Of a DNA stretch of 64,000 bases, positions 22,836-33,211 are shown piece by piece. This DNA is from Lunularia cruciata (Eukaryota; Streptophyta; Marchantiopsida; Lunulariales; Lunulariaceae), in the NCBI GenBank assembly GCA_948567375.1, contig OX419759.1, positions 62,028,593 through 62,092,592 of the forward strand, in the 5' to 3' direction. Below the pieces are notes generated by a model. The model did not search any database. It was not told the origin of the DNA and saw only the letters and a list, made by a program, of their open reading frames with translations. Each line of letters begins with the position of its first letter. The stretch's first letter is position 1. The translations under genes were made by a program, and so were the position numbers.

Positions 22836-23150
22836 TCATAGAATGACATCAACATCATAGTGTGGAGGTGCCACTACAAACCTCATCCACTCCAAATACT
22901 CATTCCCAATCTTAAAAGTAACAGGATGTGAAGTATGGAATGAAAAACCCTTTTTACCATCTGCCATCATCAATCTACTTACAATCACTAGCTTGATAGG
23001 AATACCCAATTCCTTTGCTACTTGCATAGACATGCAATTCTCTGAACTTCCAAAATCAACCAAAATCTTATAACTCCTATTAGATATTGTACCTTGCAAG
23101 TGAAACAAACTTGCATAGGTCAAGCCTTTAATTCCATTGGAACTAATCAA
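22836..23150 (-). pseudogene. G aspartic protease
   Basis: Open for 104 codons with ILVDFGSSENCMS, the retropepsin-type catalytic loop (usually DSGS or DSGA, here DFGS), in a fold context typical of plant Ty3/gypsy protease. The following linker (22,661-22,443) is Glu/Lys-rich and contains a short internal amino-acid repeat (EQALKRDESLDAKFVSEAA-like). Confidence 0.65.
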
Positions 23151-23261
23151 GTTTCTAGTAGGTGGCTCAAAATCTCCTACTGGGATTCCTTATTTCCTTG
23201 ATCATTCTATTCCACAAACTCCATCTAGGTGACTTGTGGAGGTCACCCATTCTAAGTGGAC

Positions 23262-23310
23262 ATTCAGCAATGCGATGTCCAACTTGGCAACAATATAAAC
23301 AACCTCCATT
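23262..23310 (-). pseudogene. G Gag zinc knuckle
   Basis: The minus strand reads CLYCCQVGHRIAEC, a perfect CX2CX4HX4C knuckle, just upstream of protease and downstream (in element sense) of the F2 insertion. A TGA stop lies a few codons before it. Confidence 0.65.
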
Positions 23311-23418
23311 TTGTCATAATCTTTCTCTATTTGCTAAACCAAGTGGTCTCCATTGGATAGCATCAATCTCCATTGGTGCCGGATCTTCCACCCATGCAAC
23401 AGTGTACTAGTAGGCTTG

Positions 23419-25293
23419 TGTGTTACCCACATTTTTCATTTTGGACGAGTTTTGAAGAAGTGCCTTGCTGAAACAAAATTGAAACCAAATGGAGAAGAAA
23501 TGAGAGCAAATTTGTATTTTGATCAAGCCCCAGGAAGTTGACTTTGTGTCCAATGAAGACGGACTCAGCCAAGATTGAGAGAGAGCAGACCCGAAGGAGG
23601 AATAGAAGTTACAGGTTGAGATTCTTGCGAGGGCTATATCTCAATGTTCCCAAGTCCAAATCAAGCGTGCTATATCTCGTTAAAAGCGTCTTATTCAGGG
23701 CTTTCTGTTGCCACCAAAAATCACAAAGTTTGAAGGTCTGTAGAAGAAGTTACAAGTATTTGAAATTTTGGGAATAATTGTACCAAGTAGTTTAGTGTCT
23801 TTGGGTTGGCGTCTTCGGACTTCGGACTTCAGACTTTGGTCTTTGGTCTTCAGACTTCAGGTTTACACAACTTTGGGTTAGAAGCTTCTTCGCCAAGACA
23901 AAGATGACTGTATCTGAGATAGTCGGACCTCAGAGTGCAACAAAGATGACTTTGGGAATCTTGCCAGAGGCATTAGAGAGAATTAGGATAGAGAAAGAAT
24001 AGATAGATAGGATACCCATGACGTCAATTTCAGTTCCGATTGAAGATGGAAGAAGAATTGAAGGAGAGTAGCAGTAGTGAATAAACCCGAAGTGCAAGAT
24101 CAGATTGTAAGTGTCTTCGGGTCAGTAACATGAGTGATTAGGGGAAAGAGGGTTACAAATTGAAGGCGTAGATAGTGTACCCATGCTTTCAATTACAATT
24201 TGTGATGAGGATATAGTAGAATTAGCAAAGGAATCGATTGTAATTAGACCCGATGTTGTAGAAATAGGAATTCAGGTGTCATCGGATTTGCTAATTGACA
24301 CATTAGAGAAGAGTGGGTCAAGAGATAAAGAGTTAGATAAGTCACTCTTTAGTGCAATTGTAGTTCCTAGTGTAGAAGTAGTAGAATTAGTGAAGGAATT
24401 GGTAGAATTAGCTATACCCGAAGAAGGATAAGTGATAAGAAGATCAACCGGGTTTGGAAGCCGATGATAAGGTAGACATTGGATCGGTAAAAGTATCGAT
24501 TTTGAGATAGAAAGAGGCAGATATGAAGAGATAAATTGTCAATTAGGATCAACAGGTAGGAAGAGATGTTAGGAAGCAGTGCATAGGTAGGCAGGTCTGC
24601 CGTTTGCTTCAGTATTTAAGGGGAGCATTCACAGTACAATATTATTCAGTATTCATATTTCTGAAGATAGATAAAGCAAAGTGTTGTTCTCGGTACTCTT
24701 TGCTTGAGCTTAATTCCGATTGTCAATTTCATGTTTGTGTTTGTGAGTGTGTGGAGAATTCCAAAGAGTAAGTCAGTGTGTTTGTGGATGTTGGAATCTA
24801 TAGCCTTGATCTTCATTCTGTGTGTTTGATCGTGAGTGAAGTGCATCGGAGCAATGCCTTGACAAATCTAGGAAGAATTGTAGTGTTGGTAGTATTCTGC
24901 ATTTGTGAATGCAGCACGAAGTTGATGTGAAGCAATTTTGATCGAGGAAGTTGTGCCTTTAGTGGAGGGGTGGAACAAAATTCTGAAGTGAAATCGTTCT
25001 TCGCAGTGAGTGAAGTGCCGTCTTCGGGAGAATCTAAATCATCACAATCAAGAGTTGTTTGGATAGACTTTGCTATGATGTGATTATGTGTGTATTCATG
25101 ACAAGTTGTCAAGATTGTGAGCTTGTTACTCTCTTTTGGGTATAGTTTCTACTTGAGAGATTAAAGAAGAAACCAAGAAGAACTGCAATTGTGACTGTTG
25201 ACTTCGTATTTGACCAATTCTGGATAGTATCTCTGCGGGAACAAACTCTACTGACCCGATTACCACAAAAGTGATATTTGTTGGGTTGTCACA
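23419..25293 (+). mobile_element. F2: long solo-LTR-like unit inserted in G gag
   Basis: Begins TGTGTTACCC and ends GGGTTGTCACA (1,875 bp). The flanks GCTTG and CTTTG may be a degraded 5-bp duplication. The sense direction is taken as plus because of the TATA-like site AGTATTTAAGGGG (24,612-24,623) and the plus-strand ORF remnant 24,183-24,431. It splits the G gag from its zinc knuckle. Confidence 0.75.
24183..24431 (+). pseudogene. F2: C-terminal remnant of the F-family ORF
   Basis: 82 codons, acidic and Val/Glu-rich, sharing the motif DTLEKSGS with F3 (52,017 onward) and a diverged version with F1. No known domain. It ends about 180 bp before the TATA-like site. Remnants in three copies suggest the ORF was once real. 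Confidence 0.4.
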
Positions 25294-26480
25294 CTTTGTG
25301 TAGGTCGAGATCGAGACCAAGTTGTTGCAACCAAAGAATCAAAGTACTTAGCCAATTGCATGGCTTCTTCTACATTCTATGGTTCTTGCATGGTCACCTC
25401 CAATTTGGTTTGTGACTTCAATCCCCACATAAATTGATCTAGAATTTCACCTTCTTCAATATCTAGAATTTGCATGATGATGTTCTAAAATTATGTGATG
25501 TAGTTCCTCACTAAACCAATCTACTTCAACTCCACCAATTTATCTTGTGCGGCTCGGGGGGCATTTATAGTTTGAAATCGACCAAGTATTGCATCCTTGA
25601 ATTCTACCCATGTCAAAATTGGTGCAACAATCTGTCATTTAGCTCGCTCCATTCAGAATTGCTACCAAAGTTTTGCCACCAAACTTTACCTTCTTGAATA
25701 TCTAGAATTTGCATGATGATGTTCTGAAATTATGTGATATAGCTCCTTATTGAACCAATCTACTTCAACTCCACCAATTTATCTTGTGCGGCTTGAGTGG
25801 CATTTATAGTTTGAAATCAACCAAGTATTGCATCCTTGAATTCTACCCATGTCAAAATTGGTGCAACAATCTATCATTCAGCTAGTTCCATTCAAAATTG
25901 CCGCCAAAGTTTTGTGACACCATCCAATTGGCTAGAAGCCAAGAGAATCTATTTCCATTTATCTTGAAGATTGGTTGCTTCAAAGTAACATTTGCAGTCA
26001 AACACAAAATTCTCCACTGTGCCCAAAAGATTCTTGCCTTAAAACACTTTGGTTTTGGGAATCGGATGTGATCTTCTCTATCTTGAACTAGTGCTCTCTC
26101 TTATAAAGACAAGAACATATAAAGAGAGAGCACTGAGAGAAGCTTCCTTGAGCTGCTCTTGTTCATCTAACAATTGTGTAAGGTGCTTGATTTGTTGCTA
26201 CATTGCAAGGATAACATCCAATATTGCCACCATAGCTACTCCCAATTTATCTAATTGATTAACACATAGATGCAACATGTCCACCGTTCTCCGTAAGTTA
26301 GAACCGAAAGTATTAAGGGTTCCTCAGACAAGGTGATCATATGCAAAAAATCCTGCCCAAAGCACAAGGAGATGAATTGTGTGAAATGATGCATGGGTAA
26401 TATATGGATATGAAAATCCCAATGGTTTGGCGGAAGTGGATTTGATAGTCCATTAACTCCATCGATCCTATTCTTACTCT
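25294..26480 (-). pseudogene. G gag, decayed, with internal tandem duplication
   Basis: Position between the 5' LTR/primer site and the zinc knuckle identifies it as gag. Minus-strand frames are heavily broken. A 239-bp segment starting at 25,449 is repeated from 25,688; 239 is not a multiple of three, so the duplication itself destroys the frame. Confidence 0.5.
25449..25926. repeat. Tandem duplication, 239-bp unit x 2, in G gag
   Basis: Both units start ACCTTCTTsAATATCTAGAA (s is C or G) and share long identical runs such as CAACTCCACCAATTTATCTT. They differ by scattered substitutions, so the duplication is not recent. Confidence 0.85.
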
Positions 26481-26488
26481 GGTATCAA

Positions 26489-26899
26489 TGTAAAAGACCA
26501 AGATCAAGGAGAAAAATAGGAGAATGAAAGCTCACATTGGGACACTTGAATGAGGGAAAACTTTGAATGCTAGCATGAGCTTTGACTTTGGTATTTATAG
26601 GTAGCATACAAGGCCCTTGAGAAGCTTATCAAGAAGCTTCCTTGAGTTGCTTTCTTAGAGGGAAACCCAAGTTAACCAGGAAGCTTCTCAAGAAGCTTCC
26701 TTCTAGAAGTCACTTACTTTGCATGTAAGCTAAGCTAGTTGGAAGCTTCTAGAAGCTACTTACTTGAGGTGCAAGCTAAGCTAGCCGGGAAGCTTCCCAA
26801 GAAGCTTCTTAGATACTTCTAGAATATTCTAGGCTAATTTATCGTATTTGTTACTTCATTAGCCCTACTAACTTCATCGCTAAACTCCATATTGTTACA
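26489..26899 (-). repeat. G 5' LTR (right), with HSE cluster and TATA box
   Basis: 411 bp, diverged from the left LTR but with the same layout: the complement of CTATAAATACC near 26,591-26,600 and GAAGCTTC modules at about 26,630-26,805. It also has a perfect three-unit site TTCtaGAAtaTTC near 26,817-26,829, at the position where the other LTR has TTCtgGAAatTTC. The adjacent element sequence (minus) TTGATACCAGAGT is a weak match to an initiator-Met primer site. Confidence 0.85.
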
Positions 26900-26929
26900 T
26901 ATATCTACAACTGATAGCACCAATAATAC

Positions 26930-27259
26930 TTGATGTTTCCATTAGCCGCACTATCTTGAGAGTGTGTAGGGTTTTTCCATCTGGAGTCCTTGTGTTAGAA
27001 GGATGTGATGGTGTTGTTTGGAAGGATCATGTGTGCAATTGTGTGCCATGCCACCTTCCAAACATTGATGGTACTATGGACCCAAGCTTGGCACTTGAAC
27101 AAGCAGGCTTGAGGTGTATGTTATGCGGTTCTTATGGTTAGTTGCTATTATGTTAGTGTGTGATAGTTGTTCAAGAGGATGGCATATGGCATGTATGACT
27201 CCTCCCCTCATGGTGGTTCCTCAAGGACAATGGTTGAATCCTAGATGTACTTGACCTAT
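26930..27259 (+). pseudogene. B1: polyprotein C-terminus with PHD finger
   Basis: Resumes family B after G. The open frame 26,956-27,141 carries WKDHVCNCVPCHLP and ends near CMLCGSYG with a stop. The next frame continues CDSCSRGWHMAC and ends NPRCT before TGA at about 27,257. Cys/His spacing matches a PHD finger, with one late Cys replaced by Asn. See the cleaner copy in B2. Confidence 0.65.
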
Positions 27260-27411
27260 AGCTTGTTCATTCTTTATATGGTATAGATTGCAAGCACGCA
27301 ATTAACAATGGGGCTTGATGGCACCCGGCCTCCTGATCTTTTGCTCACCATAGGATATACCATATACTTGGAGTAGATGGCTATATGGAGTTAGAAGGAC
27401 CTAACCGCCAG

Positions 27412-28066
27412 CTAGGGGGGTCAACTATGGTACTTTAGAGTCCATGTATGACTTATGTGTGATTTTTGTTTCTATAGTGTGTGATGTTGACAACAATGTA
27501 TGTTGTGTAGTGATGTTTATATGCACGATAGTTGTCATGTCATTTCTAGCATTGCACCTAGATTGCTTGGACTCTAGAGTAGTAGTGTTGGTAGTCAAGA
27601 GTATTTTGGTAGTTACTCATAGACTACTTGTTGATGGACAGATTTTGTGTTTGGGGTATTGACTACATGGTGAGCCCCACTGTCACTTGCACCATTTGGA
27701 CCGTCGAGTGTGCCGTCAGCGGGACCATTAGGGTTTGAGATCTAGCTCAAGTCCGGGGTATAGTTTCAAAGTGCAGCTCCAAAGAGCTCACTTCTCTAAT
27801 GTTGAGCCTTCGAGTTCCTAGTTATGGTGGACAAAGGCCAGCAAGCGTCACTTAGATTCTCTTAGCTAGAGTGGGTGTGTAATTAGTGCTTAGTTGTTGG
27901 CAAATCATTGAGTGATAGATCAAGTACTGATCTGATTGAGTGTGATTTGAGTTGTGTAAACTGATTATTGTGGTACTTTAGAGTCCATGTATGACTTATG
28001 TTTCTATAGGGTGTGATGTTGACAATGATGTATGTTGTGTAACGATGTATATATGCACAATATACT
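27412..28066 (+). repeat. B1 polypurine tract and 3' LTR
   Basis: A purine run CTAGGGGGG at 27,412-27,420 precedes TGGTACTTTAGAGTCC, matching the B2 LTR start. The LTR carries a block of about 95 bp at its start (27,427) that recurs near its end (27,970-28,066). The exact 3' boundary is uncertain. Confidence 0.6.
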
Positions 28067-28475
28067 CAGTGCATTATTTGATACAAAGCACTTTGAATAG
28101 TTGCTCTAAATAGTCAGACCAATTGGAAGTTACAAAGACTATCTAAGCTACTTATATGTTACAATTGCTTCCTACTATTTTGAAAATACAAAGTTATTGT
28201 ACTTACAAAATTGCTACTTTGGGTTTGTAATTACTACTCACTTGGATCCAATCCAAGTACTACTTCTACTTTGGCTTCTTCACCCAAGTTAGCTACAAGT
28301 GTCTCTTGCACTTTGGGTTCATCGTCTATGAACCCAAAGATCATCATCTTTTTATCACCTCATTAGTTTTCAAGACAATTGAAGTCATATATACTCTAAC
28401 AATCTCCTCCTCTACTCTAACTTTCTCATATGACTTATGTAACTCAACCATGTTCACCTACACTCCATTATTAAC
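28067..28475. other. Degenerate stretch, probably F-family related
   Basis: No coding signal. Short matches to F1 (for example the phrases around ACTCTAACTTTCTC and CACTTTGGGTTCATC) suggest an F-derived remnant joined to the truncated end of E5. Confidence 0.35.
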
Positions 28476-28870
28476 TCCAAAAGTGCTTTTACTCCACTAC
28501 AATCATGTCCTTTTGGAAGTCCTTCTACTCCATAAACCTCACACAACTCCTTGGTCTTAGATCTTCTCCCTCCCAATCTTGGTGAAGAAGGTCCAACATG
28601 CAAACCCAAATCAAGTAATACTCTCCTTTCCCTCAATCTCTTGCTCTCAAAGGTCAATGGACATGAACTTGCCTTATGTCCCTTCTCTCCACATAGCAAG
28701 TACTTGGACTCACTCTTCCTCCAAGTGGTGTAGGTTTTTGGATCGTCTCAACACTCTCTTCAAATTCTATTCTCAACTCTCTTCTCCTCAAATCCACCCC
28801 TACAATCACCTCAAACCTTTGGGGAACATTTCTTAGCCTCAATTTCCACTCTTCGTGGTCCTCCATATTC
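28476..28870 (-). pseudogene. E5 pre-gag zinc-knuckle ORF, broken
   Basis: Matches the E2 and E3 ORFs but is frameshifted between 28,893-28,654 and 28,699-28,454. The first knuckle Cys is replaced (YMLCGEKGHKASSC: MLC retained, C to Y or shift before it). The 3' end is fused to unrelated sequence. Confidence 0.65.
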
Positions 28871-29697
28871 CCAAGATGAGTCTTAACCCTCAAACATACT
28901 TTTTGTTGCCCTCACACTCCTCATGCATGAAGTCTAAATTGTGCAGAATTGACCTTTCCTCACAATGTTAGTCAAATCTTGCAACTGGTATCTCACTGTC
29001 CTCTGAAATTTTTCACACTCGTTCACAACTCTAGGAAATTACTCCTTGCAAACTTTCCAATCCTTTCATCAAGCTATTTGGCCTATGCACCTTTCTATCT
29101 AGCACACGTATTTCAGATTTGGTCTGAAAACCAACCCCCTCATTTTAAAAACTTATAACTCTCTCCTCTGCTCAAGAATGATCTATGTCTAATTTTTTTG
29201 TCAACAGGTAGGATACAATGCACTGAATGTTTTTGGAAAGTTTCACCAGAATCCACTCAAAATTGAAGAAATGGCAAACTTTGTACAATTTTCCATAGAG
29301 CATGTAGTTGGAGCAATTTATCCTATTGACTTTCAAAACTTCTAGCCTAGTGCGCATACACAACAATTTCAAGTGTGCTAACTGGAGGATAACCTAAGCT
29401 ATCATGTGTATAGATTTCAAGTCTAGATCTCAAATTTGAGATTTTGCCCAAAATCACCTTAAACCCCAAAATCTGCAATCCACCTCACACAATCTCTCCA
29501 AATCCGCTCAAGTGTACAAGATGTACAAAATCACTTCAAAGACATCATAATGAAGTACAAGGTATACAAATGGGTCCAAATTCTATAACATAAGTTCATC
29601 CTTCTCCTCCCCTAAATTTCTCTCCAAGTGAGCTCTCATAGCCTCCTTCTATCTAATATAGAATTGTACGCGGAACATTATCTTGCCTTCTAGAGAG

Positions 29698-29715
29698 GTC
29701 TTGGCAATAGAACCA
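29698..29715 (-). other. E5 primer-binding site, decayed
   Basis: The minus strand reads TGGTTCTATTGCCAAGAC, four changes from the E3 site, at the same 4-nt distance from the LTR. Confidence 0.7.
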
Positions 29716-29719
29716 AAAA

Positions 29720-30409
29720 TGTGAGCCGGCCTATCTCTCACTCAGGATGAACCTCTAATGGCTATTATGGTAACACACCATGGACTAAGAATGCAAGGAA
29801 CCCCAACTCCATCATACTCCTCCAAGGCTAACACTCCAAGATTCAAGACATTACTCACTAGAGAACTCAACGAGAGAGAGATAGTTGCAAATGAAATGAT
29901 AATGAGTATCTCCTCACCCCTTTTTTATATACTTGTGAAAAAGTTACACACCAAAGTTACTAATTACTGGAGTAACTCAAGTTACTAGGCTAAAAGTCAA
30001 GTAAAGTCAAAAAGTATAAAGGAATATCCATCCACATGGGCATATTCTACTAAGCATATTATCTTATCCTGACCCGACCACTAAGTCAAGGATTCCTTCA
30101 CATGGGCTATCCTTGGACTATAGAAAAATCCAAAACAAAAAGGCTTGCGGGCCCAAGAATTCTCAACTCTTTCCTCAAAACCAAACACATGGGAATAATA
30201 CCAAGTTAACAAACTAGAATTCCAAATAGTGGTGCTCACCTTTTCCATTTCCTCTAAAGTAATGCCCCCCTATCTTAGCTATGACTAACTTTAGCTAATC
30301 ATGACTAATGTAGAACCATCTTTATCTCTATATAAGAAATATCTCTCAAGTACTTGTAATACTAAGCTAAATATCACAATACTACACACATGCACAAATG
30401 GGTGTTACA
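29720..30409 (-). repeat. E5 5' LTR
   Basis: Reverse complement of a full family A LTR ending GGGTGTTACA, more diverged than those of E2 and E3. Its outer third is part of the tandem duplication at 30,220-30,613. Confidence 0.9.
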
Positions 30410-30613
30410 TGTCGTATTCCAAATAGTGGTGCTCATCTTTTCCATTTTCTCTAAAGTAAGGTCTCCCTATCTTAGCTATGACTAACTTTAGCTTATCATG
30501 ACTAATGTAGAACCATCTTTTATCTCTATATAAGAAATATCTCTCAAGTATTTGTAATACTAAGCTAAATATCACAATACCACACACATGCACAAATGGG
30601 TGTTACATGTCGT
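30220..30613. repeat. Tandem duplication, 197-bp unit x 2, across the E5 LTR end
   Basis: Unit 1 (30,220-30,416) and unit 2 (30,417-30,613) each run from TTCCAAATAGTGG to GTTACATGTCGTA. They join the outer part of the LTR and 7 bases of flank. The units differ slightly. Confidence 0.88.
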
Positions 30614-31024
30614 ACTTGCATCAACATTACCTTTAACTGATTTTCCTTTGTGGTCATTGGCTTCACCATTTGTAACTCCATCCTCACTTCTGGATGCTTT
30701 GCTTTTGCCTCTTGCATCTTGTTTCCATTGCTCAAATCTTGACTCTTGAGGTAAGCTCCTCCTCCTTTGACTCCAATTTTGACTCGGCTTCTTCATCTTT
30801 TGCTCTTGATGACAAGTCCACCATTGCTATGGCTTGGCTTGGGTTCATTATTCTAACTATCATCCTCTTTGCTTCGGATACAACATCCTTGGGTTGGGAA
30901 TGCTTCCTTAGCTTTAGGATTGGTGCTGACATTGCCTTCTCTTATCTCATTCTAGCAAAGTATGGTTATTCTCCTGCACCTCTACCATGTAGCGCATTTC
31001 TTTGGGATCCATAACTCATCATAG
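30614..31024 (-). pseudogene. Unassigned charged-protein remnant
   Basis: Minus-strand frames 30,932-30,732 and 30,796-30,614 are Lys/Glu/Ser-rich (RAKDEEAESKLESKEEEL; KQDARGKSKASRSEDG) and overlap out of frame. This resembles the low-complexity end of a Gag or accessory protein, but I cannot assign a family. Confidence 0.3.
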
Positions 31025-31231
31025 GTGTGGTACCCACATGTTTTTTTTGTCTTTGATGAGTATTAAAGAAGAAATGTATTGTTGAATGTGAATGGAAGAA
31101 AGAAGAGAAGAATTGTGTATTTGGATCCGACCCAAGAAAGTTGACTTTGTGTCAAAGGAAGAAGGACTCGGATTGGACTTGAAGGATGGTAGATCCAAAG
31201 TAAGGATACTTTGTATTGGAATGATCAACCT
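31025..31231 (+). mobile_element. F-family 5' fragment
   Basis: Begins TGTGGTACCCACAT like F2, and matches F2 near 23,530 in the segment AAGTTGACTTTGTGTC. It is cut off where B2 starts. Confidence 0.5.
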
Positions 31232-32500
31232 GATTTGAAGAAACCTTAACAACTTTGTTAGAGGATTTAGTGCCAAGGCCTTGACAAAGCTGACCAAGCT
31301 TACACAAGAGTGGTGTTGGAGAGATGAGCAAGAGAGAGCTTTTGTAGAGCTCAAGGAGAGGTTGATATCTGCTCCTATTTTGAGGAAACTAATCAAGGGA
31401 TGACAATTTCCAGTTCACACTGATTGGAGTATGGTGGAGCAATGTTCACTCAGCATGATGATGAGGGCAAGGATTTTGTGATGGTATGCTATTTGCTCCA
31501 ACAATTCAGTAGAGAGCAAAGTATAGTTCATATGAGAGAGAGAGTGCTTGGCAATAGTATGGGCAAATAGCACATTTCTTATATCACCTATTTGGTAACC
31601 TTTTACTCTCATCATTGATCATCAACCACTAAAGTGGTTGATAGAGTCCGACAAGCTTTCAAGGAAACTTGCATGATGTGCTCTGATTTTATAGGAGTAT
31701 GATTTCACAAAAATTCACAAACTTGGAGTGGTGAACCGTGATGCAGATAGGTTGAGTAGAAACCCATGACCCAACCAGCAAGATTGGACCGGAGCATGTT
31801 GACATGGTGGGACAGATGAGGAGATGGTGCAAAGTTGGCATACATCTACTTTTCTTTGTATATTTTTTGAGGCTTTAGTGGTATCTCTCTCAATGTATAC
31901 ATGAGGAGTTATTGGGGACATAGATCCTGAGAGTGGATATAGTGGCACAATTTAGTGAGACATTTATGATGATATCTTAGTGATGGACTATCTTTGCATT
32001 GGTGTTGTGGGTGGCACAATTGGGCCAAGGAGAGAGATTGTGTTCATCAACAAGGTAGGCAGCTCAGATTGGAGTGCAAATCCCTTTTGCATGTATGGAA
32101 GGATGGTAGAGTGCAAGTAGTACCACTTCCATCTTAGAGACCACAGTTGGTCCATCATGCTCATGAGGAGCTAGGACATTTTGGAGTAAAGTATACATAT
32201 AGCTTACTAGAAAGTCATTATTGGTGGCGTGGTATGTAGACTGATGTTTAGTAGTTTGTTGCAAGATGTGTGATTTGTGACCAAGTAAGAGCATCATTCA
32301 ATGCTCCTATGACACAATTACACCCATTACCTATCATGGGATTGGGTAACCATTGGAATTTGGACTTTGTTTGACCTTCACTGTGAGACATCATTGGTAT
32401 GTTTTGGTGATAGTGGAGTACTCCTCCAAATGGATTGAGTTAGTGGCACTTCTTGACAAGTCTAACGAAGGAACAAATTACTCATTCTTGGATTGGGTTC
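31232..32500 (+). pseudogene. B2: family B RT end, RNase H and integrase, decayed
   Basis: Translation in pieces gives FSAKALTKLTKLTQEW and ELKERLISAPIL (RT/RNase H junction, 31,265-31,380), then FPVHTDWS (RNase H Asp). The RNase H body follows, then the integrase zinc-finger region (ELGHFGVKYTYSLL, about 32,167) and CVICDQVRAS (about 32,265). It ends with the sequence ATTCTTGGATTGGGTTC where E4 is inserted, and resumes at 47,863. Confidence 0.75.
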
Positions 32501-33163
32501 TATGAGTCGGCATGTCTTTCACTCAGGATGAACCTCCGATGGCTATTATAGTAGCGCACCATGGACTAAGAAGGCAAAGAACCCCAACTCTATCATACTC
32601 CTCCAAGGCTAACACTCCAATACTCAAGAGAACTCAATGAGAGAGAGCTAGTTGCAAATGAAAGGATGATGAGTACTTCCTCACCTCTTGTTTATATACT
32701 TGTGAAATAGTTACGCACCAAAGTTACTAATTATTAGAGTAACTCAAGTTATTAGAATAAAAGTCAAGTAAAATCAAAAAGTAGAAAGGAATATACATCC
32801 ACATGGGCATATTCTACTAAGCATGTGATCTTATCTTGACCCAACCACTAAGTCAAGAATTCCTTCAAATGGGCTATCCTTGGACTATAGAAGAATACAA
32901 AACAAAAAGGCTTGCGGGCCCAAGAGTTCTTAACTCTTTCCTCAAAGCCAAACACCTAGGAATAATACCAAGTCAACACACTAGAATCCAAAATAGTGGT
33001 GCTCATCTTTTCCACTTCCCCTCTATCTTAGCTATGACTAACTTTAGCTAATCATGACTAATGTAGAACCATCCTTTATCTCTATATAAATAATATCTCT
33101 CAAGTACTTGTAATACCAAGCTAAATATCACAATACCACACACATGCACAAATAGGTGTTACA
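32501..33163 (-). repeat. E4 3' LTR (left)
   Basis: Reverse complement of the family A LTR with about 30 bp missing relative to the 691-bp form. It is followed by the complement of the polypurine tract (TTTACCTCCGG). Confidence 0.9.
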
Positions 33164-33211
33164 TTTACCTCCGGACTAAGTTTTCACTTTGTCCTCAAAG
33201 TGAAGGTCTCT

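Larger units (their letters stand above)
19169..26899 (-). mobile_element. G: Ty3/gypsy element with heat-shock-element LTRs, minus strand
   Basis: LTRs of 412 and 411 bp (TGTAAAAGACC...TTGTTACA) are flanked by the 5-bp duplication TATAT (19,164-19,168 and 26,900-26,904). The uninterrupted site is visible in B2 near 48,400. The internal region reads on the minus strand: gag remnants (26,480-25,294), the F2 insertion, zinc knuckle, protease, RT, RNase H and integrase (to about 20,240). All are decayed. Confidence 0.88.
28476..30409 (-). mobile_element. E5: 5' end of a family A element, truncated before gag
   Basis: Contains only the 5' LTR (29,720-30,409), primer site, leader and most of the zinc-knuckle ORF, all on the minus strand. 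The break lies inside the C-terminus of that ORF. Gag-pol and the 3' LTR are missing, so this is a deletion derivative. Confidence 0.85.
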
